A model generated the notes under the pieces. The model worked only from the letters and a program-made list of their open reading frames with translations, was not told where the DNA came from and did no database searches. DNA of 64,000 nt from Ancylostoma caninum (Eukaryota; Nematoda; Chromadorea; Rhabditida; Ancylostomatidae): positions 1 through 64,000 of the forward strand of contig JBAJFG010000085.1 of NCBI GenBank assembly GCA_037903475.1, given 5' to 3'. Position numbers and translations under genes: made by a program. Every line of letters begins with the position of its first letter. Position 1 is the stretch's first letter. Of this stretch, positions 35,476 to 47,709 are shown piece by piece.

Positions 35476-36390
35476 TACAAGGCCAGTATGATAGTTGTGA
35501 TCGGCACCTCAAATAACCCCTTTTTCTCCCATCGTAGGCGATGTTTGGACGAAAAATGTCGAAATCTTCGGGACAAACTAGCCGTGCCAATATCTCACTA
35601 CAAAATTGTGTCAGTATCTCATTAAAAGAAAAATAATAAACATGTAAAGAATGCGAAGGCTAAAGACTTACCAGAGAAGTCGCTTACGCCACTTCGTCTC
35701 CTTTGTTTGAGCATGAGGGGGTGTTGGGGAAAGGCGACAGCGGAGAGAGAGGAGAGCGCTCCTCCATACAAGCGGCTATCTGCAACACACTAATATTTCG
35801 CAGAAATAATCACATCCATAGCGAAATTCATCATCAAATGCGAACAAAGACGAAACGGAACGAGAAAGGAAGAGTGGAGGACTGTTCAATCAAAGACTAT
35901 TCAAATGAACGAGTGTTTACTTTCAAAACACGGCTAATAGTTAGAACTGATCACAACAATACTTAGCATGGTTTAAAATGATGCACTTCGTTGATTCAGG
36001 CACGAAAAATTGGTAAGTAACGGCGAAAATAGCTGGTGATAATTCAAAAATTTAGTGTTCGCGCCAATCACGCGAAATGCGCAAGCCAAATTGCATGGTT
36101 GGGTTCCCGGAAGTTCCCGTGCGTTCGTGGATAGCGTCTTTACACCATGCCAAGTTCCTGCTCAGTTCCCGTCAAGTTCCCGCGACGGGAAGTTTCGTGG
36201 ATACGACTCCAGTAGTTCCCAAGGAAGTTGCCAAACAGTGAGACGGACAACAATGATCGTAGACTGATGAGAGGCAAATGATCATAATAATAGTATTGCA
36301 GTAAATGAAGGAGGATATGGAATCAATCCTCTTCCAGCGAGTACTGCCTTATATACTGTTGCCTCGTTTTATTGTCCCGCCAACTACTTA

Positions 36391-36878
36391 CTCTGGACTT
36401 TCTGCCCGCGGTGGATCCGCGGTACGCCCGAGGTGGATCCGCGGTTCGCCACCGCGGGCATGTGCGGCTCCACCGCGGATGTACTGCGGCTCCACCGCGG
36501 GCATATGCGGATCCACCGCGGGAACATGCATTTTCAAGGGACTGGTTATTTTCTTCTAAAAATGGTCCTCTATCGAAGACCCTGTCGTGAGGAGGAGGAG
36601 GCAAATCCACGATGGCACTGATATTTCATCCTGAAAGCGTTTTTACACCACTGGATTCGAACCCACGTACCTTTTCGAACTCATGTTCCCACCGTGTGAC
36701 ATGTGCGGGTCCACCGCGGATAGCCATGTTATTGCGGGTCCACCGCGGGCATATGCGGGTCCACCGTGATCATGTACGGGCATAGCGCGCTAGTGACGTC
36801 ACCCCGGGTTGTCCACCGCGGGCACGTGCGGATTTATCGCGGGCAACCGCGGATCCACCGCGGGCAGAAAGTTCAGAG
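36391..36878. mobile_element. CCGCGG-rich MITE with TA duplication
   Basis: The left terminus CTCTGGACTTTCTGCCCGCG and the complement of the right terminus CTCTGAACTTTCTGCCCGCG form inverted repeats that extend into GTGGATCCGCGG. TA flanks both sides (36389-36390, 36879-36880). Each half is filled with variants of TCCACCGCGGGCATATGCGG, about ten in total, with an unrelated core at about 36540-36690. The element is 488 bp and has no gene. GC content is far above the surroundings. Confidence 0.85.
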
Positions 36879-37318
36879 TAGAACGTCGTTATTATTAGAG
36901 CGCGGTTATGCTCAACGAGGATGTACACACTCACATCAAGCCGTCCTCTAAGCTACTCAATGTTTTTTTTTTGACCGCATGAATGGACGGAATGCTATAA
37001 GATATATCGAGTCCGTATTTCCTAAGTATAAAAATATCATTGGTAATAGTTCTATGCAACTTATTTATTATAATGGGAATAGTCCAACCACTGCTCAAAA
37101 ATGTCAAACATAATCCTAATGTGCTGCATTTAAAGTTTCCAAACATACTACAAGCTGTGCAAATCTTCAACAATTCGAATTCGGTTACAAAAGTGTTATA
37201 AATAATATCCCTGGGTAAATTTGATCTGAAATTTGAGTATCTTATTACCTTGAAACTGTAGTCATCTGCTTTATTGTGCAGTCTAGTCTAGTCCGTATTT
37301 GATCCTCCACAACCATCA

Positions 37319-37980
<662 letters not shown>

Positions 37981-38729
37981 AATGATAGAAAGTGATATAG
38001 TGTGCGATGTGAATATTGTGGAAAAGAATTGTCACATATTTTTCATCTTGTTACTCATCAAATTTCGCTATTCTGAGCAAGACACTGAGCATGGCATAAT
38101 TTTGAAGAGATATAAGTATAGTCACTGCACTTTACCATAAGAACAACAGCTTCCAGTAAAATCTGGATACTTGTTAACTTAACTGGCACACTACATAGCT
38201 GTTTAAGATGAGAGATATAATAGGATGTGTTCTTTTTTTTCAGTACAAGGTGAAGTCTTCGAAGGCTGGTCTTTCCGAGGTTTCGCTTTGGGAGTGGGAG
38301 AGGGGAGGCTACGGCTTTGCTTCATATATCGTTTGTGGAGGAGAGAGCTGCATGGGGCTACGGCTTTGCTTCATATATCGTTTGTGGAGTTCCGATGAAT
38401 CTCTTCGTACTGACTGACTATTATGATTATTGTCTCGAACGATATTTGATCAATAGATTCAAAAATTGATAGAAACAGTAGGGTGCAATGAATATTCGAA
38501 ATGAACCTTGCGAGGAAGGGGCATGGAGGAGCTGCTAGGTCACTAATTTGAACGTTGAGATAGATGGTAACATATCTGGACGTTGAAATTTCAACGTTGT
38601 TAATGGTCAAATATTACCCAGCGTTGTCGATAATTTCACAAATAACGGTTTCAAGGTTGTTACCTCACTTTGTCGGATGACCCAGAAAACGTGAACAAGA
38701 GGATTTCTTTTTAGGCAGGTACAAGTGTT
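37981..38729. other. Gap with a 34-bp direct repeat
   Basis: No supported gene. A 34-bp sequence beginning GGCTACGGCTTTGCTTCATA occurs at 38307-38340 and 38356-38389 (49-bp period). Several self-complementary AACGTTGA/TCAACGTT words lie near 38550-38655. Confidence 0.6.
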
Positions 38730-38998
38730 CCGGCAAAAGCGGCACCATCTTTCAAATTTGTTCACTGCACGTATCTAATACTGTATTGCCCAGACAACGG
38801 CTACCATTCCTGACCTCATAGATATGTTTATGGATCGCGCCCAATAGCAATACATAACCGCGCCCATTGTTGTATCATTATCTACCACCGCACCACTGGG
38901 GGCTAGTCCAGCGAATCAGGACTGCAACGCATTCTGATTCCGTGTGCCTAATACACAAAAAGGGAGCCAACATCCCCCCACAATCAAAAGCTGCCACA
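38730..38998 (+). repeat. Left LTR-like direct repeat
   Basis: Matches 44581-44842 along its length: GCAAAAGCGGCACCATCTTT, ACGGCTACCATTC, ACATAACCGCGCCCATTG, and AATACACAAAAAGGGAGCC near the end. TG...CA ends and a target duplication were not defined with certainty. Confidence 0.7.
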
Positions 38999-39640
38999 TT
39001 TTCTACCAGATGTACCCGTCTTACTGGTTGCGGGTTTCTCGCTTTTGTGTACGAGCGTTTCAAATATGGCCCAATACTCAAGAATGTCTTCCGCATCTCC
39101 GTAAAATTTTGGTAGGAATGCTTGTGGTGGTCTTATTGACCTGCATGTACTTTGTGTACTAGATGTGCTACCGTTTGCTTCTGCTGGTAGCAGATTTGAG
39201 GCTGTTGAGGGACCAGGATCTTGGTCGTCGACAGTTTTTATTAATTCGATACCGTTGTTTCGATCCGTGGATTCGGAGGTTTCTTTTCCATCCCGTTGAG
39301 CCTTTAATGTGGTGTAGCCGAGTTTTACATCCATTTTATCTAAGGTGCATTTTGCCTCGTCTAACCTAGCTGCTAGCATGAAGGTCAGGACGTATGATTC
39401 CGCGCTGACCATATACAGCTGTGATTCCTCCTCGATTTGCTCAATTTCGAGTTGGAGATCCTTTTTCTCGGATTTATTTTTGCAGTTTTTATACTCCTCT
39501 AATATAGCGGAGTATTTATTTTCAAGGTTGTCTCTACCTTCTTTTATCTGCCTGATTCCACTTTTCAATAGTGTGATAGACGACCTACATTGCTCGTAAG
39601 TTTCTTCATCTATTGAGTTGTAGTCAATTTTTTTGTGTAT
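38984..39640 (-). pseudogene. BEL/Pao-like gag fragment
   Basis: The minus frame is open from about 39640 (first ATG at 39568). A Lys/Glu-rich coiled-coil (ENKYSAILEEYKNCKNKSEK, LQLEIEQIEEESQLY) is followed by a Ser/Thr-rich linker and then LPKFYGDAEDILEYWAIFET, a block characteristic of BEL/Pao gag near the capsid start. After LVHKSE the match stops abruptly at about 39040 and the frame runs into the LTR-like repeat, so most of capsid and all of pol are gone. A structural role in particle assembly is inferred from the family. Confidence 0.7.
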
Positions 39641-41409
39641 ACTCGTTGTACCTATTAACTAGAGTTTTAAGCGTGTTGGCGCTGTGAACGATTGGAGTCT
39701 TTTGGAAATGCAACACCATTTTTGATGGATTTTTTGCAAATTCACGACACTCGAAAGTTTGTTCTGACTTTTGCAGAACTTTGCTTTACCTAGTGGTAGA
39801 AAGCGGGTTTTTTTGAGTGATTTGGTCGTCTTTAATGACCATTTTCCAATCCAGCGATTTCAGGATGGAAAGAAATCTGGTCTTGATGACCATTCCCCGA
39901 ACTTGCACTTTCGGCTAAGAGCGGAGGATGATTTAAAGTCTCGGGGACTCTTCTCCAGTCTAGCCGGCGGCTGAGAAAGGAGGATATTACTCCTTGTGTA
40001 GGTTGACACGTGGCTAGCTAGCCGGAGTGACGACGTGTTTGTCGAAGCGCAAAACAAAAATGCGAAAAGCAACGACCGAATTTGGCTAATGCACCAAAAA
40101 TGTGCTGTCTGAAGCAGGAATGTGCTGATGCAGCAGCGGAAATAGGCCTTGGTTGGGCTGGAAAGAGGTGGTTTAGTGGTAGGTTTTTAGGTTGGGAAAA
40201 GGTGTAGGTTGCATGCCTACTGGATTGCCTTTAGGAGTCGAAAGTGAGTGCAAAAGGATGTGTGTGTAAGGGAATGTTCTCACTAATACTTTATCATAAT
40301 GGCACAGAAAGGTGAAATACAGGCGAACTGTGCGTAGCATTGTAAAGAAGGCAAACAGAGACGATCGAGGCGAGCAGCCTGGTCCAGCGTGTTTAGCAGA
40401 TAAGACTCAATAGAAGCACTATGTCTAGATGAGCAACATAGGAAGAATACAGGAGCGTATCCCCTAGGTCACTTTGGCCACGCCCCTTTAGTAAAGGGGC
40501 GCCTTACAATGATTACTAGGAGCGTCCTCGCTTCTGTCAATGACACTTCGCGACGACGGCAAGCAAATAAGGGGAACAGCGATAACAACAACATCATGAT
40601 CACCGGATATGCTGCTCCTTGGCGATAGGTGGAGATGGCTGACTCGACGGCTGTATGGGCAGCAGCTAGTAGGAAAGTTGCGTGATATCGACGTTGTGGT
40701 GTTTCTCTTCGTTGTTTCGAGATCAGACACTCCAAGCAATCAGCTTGAAGGCATTCATCGTCCTCGAAGCAGGGTTGGAGATTTGGCTACAGCGGCTCGA
40801 ATGGCCATACAGGTTTCCTATGACGAGCAAGGGATATAGATGGACTTGGTCTTACTTATAGCCAAAATCGCATCCGTTTGCTCTAGGAGGCGCTCTAGAG
40901 AGCTTTCAAGGCAATATAGCTTTAAAGGGTAGTAAAGGAACCAGCTCAATTGTAATGTGCTGGAGGAGAGGAGCACTGGAACAATGCTTACTTGAATAGA
41001 ACCTATCTAGCAATTCAAATGCCTGACCAAGAGACGAAACAGTCGGGCAATGACATGTCTTTGATCAAGAACAGATGCCACTTTACCCTAGTTTGTGTGT
41101 TAGATTCGCTTCATGCTGAGAATCTTTTGTTCTCGAAGCAATGGTTTAAAGTTGCAATCTTGGAAGTCACTTTTCCGTTGCAATTGTCTCTCCAAGTTCG
41201 ACACCAACACCTCCAGTTGTTCAGTTGTTGAGGAGGCAGCAACCCGCCCTGTATTGCCACGGTTATCGAAAACAGGGGCCTATGGTATCATAAAAGCATT
41301 CGAGGACAGCTTGGAGGACACTCACATATCAACAGTGTCTGTTGTCGAGCGGTCTACCAAAGACGCCTACAACCAGAATTTGCTTGAGATATGCCGACAG
41401 CCCACAGGA
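39641..41409. other. Internal stretch of the BEL/Pao-like element, no domain recognised
   Basis: 1.8 kb where pol would be expected. No RT, integrase or protease motif in six frames. An open frame at 41113-41439 just before env has no recognised domain. TGGCGCTGTGAAC near 39680 resembles a tRNA primer-binding site on the plus strand, but it does not abut an LTR. Confidence 0.4.
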
Positions 41410-44291
41410 ATGACTAAAACATCCCGTGAATCAATGTAAAATATCTTCCTTGTCGCATTAATAGTCGTGGGTTTGGTGGCTCCTGCCGCCTCCAAGTATC
41501 CCAAGTGCGACAGAGGCGATGTCGAGGTCATAGAGACAAATAGTACATACGAACTCTGCTTCAATGATGAATGCCAGAAATTGACAGGCATCGATGGAGT
41601 AATACGCACATACGAGTTACTACCATCATCAACTCGAAAACAAGACTAAGATCACGCTGATATATGACATAGGTGGTAAACCAATAGAATTCACCACGAT
41701 ATGTTTAGATCCTGATAGATGCACTGTATCTAGTTCCATATTCAGCACATCATTGCTAGGGAACCCACACTGTCGGCCGGTCAGTGCTATCATTACCACA
41801 GCTATAGTACTGTATCTGGCTACCACAATGATGTTCATATCTCTGTTTCTGTTGATAACGATAATCAGGATAGCCAGCAAGAATCCTGCACGAACAGTGC
41901 AAAACACTTGTACTATCACTGGACAACAAGTTAACACCCAACTTTATTCCTTAAAAGCAGCACCCACGAAAAACTTTGTCACTCAGGTCATAGAGCGATC
42001 CTGGGTTTCTGACAATGCTGAGCATGAATAATGTGGTCAATTTTGTCAGAACTCATGTTAAAATGGTCTTTGGATACTACCAATTTGCTGCATTATAGCA
42101 ATTCGGCCAAGTTACGCTGGTGGAACAGATCAAGGAAGTCGATGACGCTGCCTTTATTGTCAACAAATTTCTAGGCGGAACTAGGTAATCGACTAATTTT
42201 CCAGCTTTCCTGGAGGAGAAACCCACAAACAAAAGGGAAACAGAATGTTCACCACAGAGACATGCCTTGAGAAAAGAAACAAAACTTATGATTAAGTTTA
42301 AAGAGCTAACGAACAGAAAATTATATCATAATTGAAAATTTGAAAGTTCTGAGAGAAAAGAAGCGATCGTACGGCGTAACAACAATTGAAAGAGCGTGGA
42401 TGGGGGAATCAGATCATCACAATGTGAAACTTCTGGAAATGAGCATGGAAAAGCAACTTTATCTTAGGAAAACTGAGTGACTGCGGCAGAAATCAGCTGG
42501 TTCGGATCGCGCCACATCTCACTCCGCGGATACCCGGATACCAAGAACTTGTTAAATCTTGGGAACGCCGATACCTTCGGCAGTGCAACTTGCGTAGAAT
42601 TACTGGGACTTGCGTAGAATTACTGGGACTCCAAAACATTCAAAATTCTGGACATGAAGGTTATCGTGGGTGCTGCCTTTAAGACCAACTCCGTTGAGCG
42701 GTGGAATGCCTATCACTCTGTGTGTTATTGTCCTAGTAGGAAATAATAAAGTGACAGTGTGCCAACACGGTTTCACGCTACCAATATAGTGTGCAGCCAG
42801 GGTGGAAACTGCAGCTATGAGTTCAGCCGCGAACTACTGTTCAATCGAATCCAAACTGAACACTGTGTCGAAATACGAAATCGGAACAAAACGGTGGGTC
42901 TGCTAAAGACGAAGATAGCTCATACCAACCTGGTGTGCTCAAAAGTGTCAAAATTTTTCACAAAAAGCACTGAAATTAGGGTATTTCCCAGGGTGAGATG
43001 CCCCAAGCAGGATCTTGCTTCGACAACGCGTGCGACAAAATTCGTCCCAATGAGACAATTCCTGAACTGTCAAGAGGGAGTTAATACCCAGGTTATTCGG
43101 GATGTCAATACATGCACTTGTGGTGGACTAATTTGCGGATGTTTCTTACCTGCGCCATCCTGCACCTTTTACCGTGTGGCCCATGTGCCAATATCTGACG
43201 CTATTTACGAAATAGTCGAGTGCTGTGAATTGGATTCCTTCCATTCATGTCGAAGTTGAGGGCACTCTGTATCAAGAAACCCAAAAGGAGGAGGCTCTTC
43301 TCCAGCAGTATGTAAAATATCAAATTCGTAATTTCAATATTACGACTACATCCGTACAGAAAATGGCCTTGTCTGTACTGAATAGCAGGTTCGCGCTATC
43401 TCAGAATGAGTCGCACATTCTTCCTAACCGATTCGCATACCGGTCGGATGCGCAACGCAAAATGAAACGTTGGAGAATTTCCGAAACTGCATCAACAATT
43501 TTGTCTGTGATTGCAACACATGCTGGACAAAACATCATTGTCAATGGACATCTAACTCGCTTAGAGCGGTCGCAGATGACAACATGAATCATTTGCCACT
43601 GGTCATGCCGCATTTAGAAATACACACGAGTAACGGTGGAACTGTCGCCCTCACAGAGGACATAGAGACTGTAATCACGGTTCAGTCACAGTTGCTAATC
43701 AATAGGGCAGAACTCGTGTACGACGAAAAGCGTGGCATTACACTTAGCAGTCTAACTGGCTGTTACAGTTGTCTGCACGGTGCAACTGTGGAAGCCATAT
43801 GCAAATCCGTAGACTTTACCAAGATTACCATTCTTTGTGATCATAACGTATTTTCGGCGGACTGTGGACCGACAAGTCGAAAAACTAATGTGCACCTAAG
43901 GTTCGACTCCGTAGTGATGCAGCAAAAGTGTTACACGGTGTGCGGAAAGGAAAAATGGAAACTCCCATTAAATGGTACGTTGTTTTACCATCGAACGAAA
44001 CACAGTTCCGTGTTCAATTTCAATGAAGATAAATATAAAACAACGAATCTTCTGAATTTTTTGTCTGACATACATTCACCAGGAATAGACCCATTTTTCA
44101 AGGTGGTATGCCAACAATGGAAGGGCTTTTCGGCCGCGAGAATAGCTGCATTAGCTGCAGCAGGCCTCACCTATCTCTTTGGACCAGTCCTCCTCATCGG
44201 AGTAGTAAAACTGGTTTTTTATGCCTTTGGGTGCTTGATAAGCACTGTATCCAAAGTGCTTGGATCTGTACTACAGATCGTCAGGCAGTAG
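41410..44291 (+). pseudogene. Endogenous env-like gene, phlebovirus-type class II glycoprotein family, broken
   Basis: Fragments of an envelope polyprotein. A signal-peptide-like hydrophobic run lies at about 41442-41500, with its ATG directly followed by a stop. A strong transmembrane segment lies in the frame 41753-42031. About 700 nt follow without clear coding. Next is a cysteine-rich ectodomain in 42759-43257, continuing in other frames at 43225-43587 and 43470-44291. The spacing of cysteines and a Cys/Gly-rich stretch near 43105-43165 suit the Gc (G2) fusion protein of phlebovirus-like viruses, a family known in nematode retroelements. The last frame ends with a hydrophobic membrane anchor (about 44150-44260) and a short tail. 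At least two frameshifts and several stops make it non-functional. Confidence 0.7.
42588..42627. repeat. 20-bp tandem duplication within the env remnant
   Basis: ACTTGCGTAGAATTACTGGG occurs twice head to tail. Confidence 0.9.
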
Positions 44292-44580
44292 CTATAGCGA
44301 ATCTGCCGCTCCATTAGTTATGGTGAACAGTTCAGGTCACGCCTCGGCACGACTTGTTACTGTACATTCATAACTAACAACATCTACAACCATCTTCGCC
44401 TGCCGCCCTCGTCAATCAACGGTCAACACCTCAACCTCAGTCCCAAACAACTACCTGGACCCACCTCAACAACTAACTCGACATCTCGTAAGAAGACCCC
44501 CGGAGAAGATAAGCCATACTGCAACACAGACTTCATTCTCTGATGCACATTTTTATCGGTTATCATACTTTATTATTTTA

Positions 44581-44842
44581 GGTTCAAAAGCGGCACCACC
44601 TTTCAAGTTTGTTTACTGCACGTATCTAGTACTATATTGCTCAGACAACGGCTATCATTCTTGACCTCATAAATATGTTTATGGGCCGCGCTCAGTTGCC
44701 ATACATAACCACGCCCATTGTTGTATCATTATCTACCACTGCACCACCAGGTGCTAGTCCAGCGAATAAAGACTGCGACGTATTTTGATCGTGTGCCTAA
44801 TACACAAAAAGGGAGCCAACCTCCCACAACCAAAAGCCACCA
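44581..44842 (+). repeat. Right LTR-like direct repeat
   Basis: Second copy of the repeat at 38730, about 290 nt after the end of the env frame, which is where a 3' LTR is expected for a plus-strand element. Confidence 0.7.
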
Positions 44843-45003
44843 CAACAAGTACGTATTACCTACTCATACCTTTCTACGAGATTCTAGAGCGCTGATGATG
44901 TAAAACGCTAAAACACGCTAGATTGAGTAATAATTCTTCAAATGGATGCTCTCCACAGTTTTGAACTTGCAAAATGAAGCGACTATTTTTGGTCTTGTCC
45001 GCA

Positions 45004-45285
<282 letters not shown>

Positions 45286-45290
45286 ACTGC

Positions 45291-45530
45291 TAACGGTGCA
45301 GCACGAACGCAGCCCGAACGGCATGGTTCGGTTAGAAAGCAGCAACAGCAACGGTTCCCAGTTGCTGCCATCCTCCCCTTGATTGCTGCCGTCTTTCAGC
45401 AATTGCTGCCAAAGGGCTGACAGCTTGAGCAGTAATCAAGGGAAGGATGGCAGCACTTGGGAACCGTTGCTGCTAGCGTTCCTAACCGAATCATGACGCC
45501 GTTCGGGCTGCGTTCGTGCTGCACCGTTAC
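45291..45530. repeat. 240-bp palindromic MITE-like element
   Basis: The left arm TAACGGTGCAGCACGAACGC pairs with the right arm GCGTTCGTGCTGCACCGTTA. The pairing continues through CAGCCCGAACGGC, TTCGGTTAG, CAACGGTTCCCA and TGCTGCCATCCT to a loop near 45400-45425. It adjoins the CA array directly. No gene. Confidence 0.85.
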
Positions 45531-46901
45531 CAGAGCAGATACAAATTTTCACTCTTACATATATACACGAGAGGACACGTCTGCACTGGTATTTGTTAGG
45601 AAATTTTGCACGCTAAAAAAAGCTTCTTTTTCCGAAATCAGTTCAACCATCGCGAATAACCTCCATACGGTTGGTAAACGCTGATTTTGGGTGCCGTACC
45701 CCCAGAATACTATGTTTCGGTACAAAATGGACATGATTCTCGTGGTCGGCATGTCAGATAACCCCCGTGGCACAAGTTTTCAGGAAATTCTGCAAGATTT
45801 ACACCAGCGTATGCAGATTCGGTCCATAGGCTTGTGTCCACATCCTTCTGCTGCCTGCCAGGCCCGCACCCGTAGGTCATGGAGGGGGTCCACTGAACCT
45901 TACCATGGCGGCGCATAGGCGGGTGACGTCGTGGTTCCGCGGAATTTCCGAAAATCAGGTAAGTTCCGCGGAAGTTCCGAAAGTTTGTCTGGGAAGAACT
46001 GGTGGACAAGTATCTAGAAGAATCTGCTCAGTGTTTACACCTCCCCTCTTTTCTTTACCTTTATTCATCCTTTTGTTCTTCGGCTAATTTGTTGACATCT
46101 AGTAATTCGATTTTTTTCTTTGCCTTGAAGACTGTGCAGCAGGAACGCCTCCCGAACAGAGTAATACATCGATTTCAATTGTTACTGGAGCTTTCCTCCT
46201 CTTAACAGCAGATGACCCGAGGATGATCAGCAAGTAGAGATGTATATACGATACTCGTGTTCAGCGGTCCAAAAACTTCTTATACGAGATTTTAGGAAAG
46301 GAAACTCCTATATATTTTCGGAACACTGAAGGTGGAATAGTGCGAGTGATCACTGGCGCGATCGTCGGGACCAATGGTGAAAACTGGAATGCAAACAGTA
46401 ATACGCTGTTGGGTGATACTTTTAACAGCGTCGTCTTCATTCTGCGCGTTTAGCCCCATGCACTTCTTTTGTCTGGGCAAAGCGGCATGATCGCCTACGC
46501 CCAATGCAGCCAGCGGCATGATTTGGCGTATTTTGAACAAGCGTAATTAGTACGGGCTCACTACTGACGTTTCCTTGTCCATTGCGGCTGCTGCTAGCAT
46601 ATTGCCCTTCTGTCAATACGCATATTATGCATGTTTGCCTAAGTGCTATCCGAAATTGTTATGGAACTCTGCTTCTACCATGGGAAGCCTTTCTAAATGG
46701 TCTTCGCCTCACGTTCTGGAGGTAATCGTGTTCACGAGACAATCGCTTTTATAGAAACATCACCACATCTTCACCAAATCGTGTCAATCGGTTGATTCGA
46801 TAGGGAGATTCTTTCTGGGCACCATGCCCTAACCTGTGCCCTTAAACAATACATCGCTTTCATCTCTGTGAAATATAAACGGGGGGAATTTGGTCACTAT
46901 A
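45531..46901. other. Unassigned stretch with one weak mini-gene candidate
   Basis: Mostly non-coding. An ATG at 45905 in good context (ACCATGGCGG) opens 18 codons ending exactly at a perfect donor CAG/GTAAGT (45958). A frame beginning CAGGAACGCC at 46140 could follow in phase and ends in TAA near 46205. With so few residues and no recognised domain this is only a hint. No RNA gene seen. Confidence 0.3.
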
Positions 46902-47709
46902 TCTGTATATATAAAGGCGAAAGTTGTGTGTTTGTTTGTTTGTTTGTATGTTCGGAATAGAAATCGCGGAGGATGAACCGATATGAACCAAATTTTGCAC
47001 GTAAGTCATTCAGGGGCCCGCGGAGGTTATAGGCTACTTCGCACCTGGGATTCTCGATTGGTTTATCGATTATATCGATTTTATTGATTTTTCGCTATTT
47101 TCGTCCAGGAGCCGGTGGGGACATGCCTACTGAGGTTCCTCAATACGCTGAACAGAATATGATAACCAATTTGACCAAATTATCGATTTATTGATTTATT
47201 GATTTCTCTCTATTTTTGCCTATCGGGTGGTAAAGGCATGTCTATTGGGGTACCTCAGTACGCTGAACACGAATATGATAACCATTTTGCGTCAAATTAT
47301 CGAGTTATTGATTCTATTGATTTTTCCCTACTTTTGCCCATCGAGTGGTAAAGACATGTCTGTTGACCTCAATGCGCTGAACACGAATATGGCAACCATT
47401 TTGGGCGGAATATTGATTCATCTGTTTTATTGATTTTTCGGCATTCTTGCACACGGGTCGGTGAAAGCGTGTCTTCTGGGTTTTCTCGAAACGCTGAACG
47501 AGAATAAGGCAAGCATTTTAGAAGGATTTATTTACCAGTCGAGCAACTTCACCCCATTTTCTGAGGGAAGGGGAGAGGGGTGAAGAGGGGTCACTTAAGC
47601 CGATCACCAAATAATGAACAAAGGATTTTTTGGTTCAACAAGTGTTGGCATCAGCTTTAAATGACCGGGAGAAGTTGAACACCCGAGCGAAGCCGGGTAC
47701 ACCGTCTAG
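46902..47709 (+). mobile_element. Non-autonomous Helitron, 808 bp
   Basis: The 5' end TCTGTATATATAAAGGCGAA, followed by a TTTG-rich stretch, matches the usual Helitron start. The 3' end is a hairpin (ACCCG 47681-47685, loop AGCGAAGC, CGGGT 47694-47698), then 7 nt and CTAG at 47706-47709. It sits between A (46901) and T (47710), the standard insertion site. No Rep/helicase sequence. The interior consists largely of four tandem units. Confidence 0.92.
47055..47525 (+). repeat. Four tandem units of about 115 bp inside the Helitron
   Basis: Each unit has TTATCGATT-like text, TTGATTTTTC, CATGTCT, ACGCTGAACACGAATATG and ends AACCATTTT. Units start near 47060, 47177, 47297 and 47410. Related text lies at 53230-53430 on the other strand and near 37755-37820. 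Confidence 0.8.

Larger units (their letters stand above)
31853..36210. mobile_element. PIF/Harbinger DNA transposon, about 4.4 kb
   Basis: The left end GGGATCGCATCCACGAAACG and the complement of the right end, GGAGTCGTATCCACGAAAC, form imperfect inverted termini. ATCCACGAA and CGGGAACTT words recur in the subterminal 250 bp on both sides. Inside are a plus-strand DDE_Tnp_4-type transposase (32630-34435) and a minus-strand Myb/SANT-like gene (35475-34560), the two-gene layout characteristic of PIF/Harbinger. A matching 3-bp target duplication was not evident, so the ends may be off by a few bases. Both genes carry disabling changes. Confidence 0.82.
38730..44842 (+). mobile_element. Rearranged BEL/Pao-like element with env; pol missing
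   Basis: Two direct copies of about 265 bp (38730-38998 and 44581-44842) look like LTRs. Between them lie a gag-like frame on the minus strand, immediately inside the left copy, and an env-like gene on the plus strand reaching towards the right copy. No protease, reverse transcriptase, RNase H or integrase motif was found in the 1.8 kb between. BEL/Pao assignment rests on the gag and on the known habit of nematode BEL/Pao elements to carry class II fusion-type env genes. The opposite orientation of gag implies an inversion or a composite of two elements. Confidence 0.65.

Noticed and set aside
36650..36690. tRNA-like B box on the minus strand (GGGTTCGAATCC)
   Set aside because: No D arm, anticodon arm or acceptor stem; it is the core of the GC-rich MITE.
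39677..39692. Primer-binding-site-like TGGCGCTGTGAAC
   Set aside because: It does not directly follow an LTR and the surrounding gag runs on the other strand.
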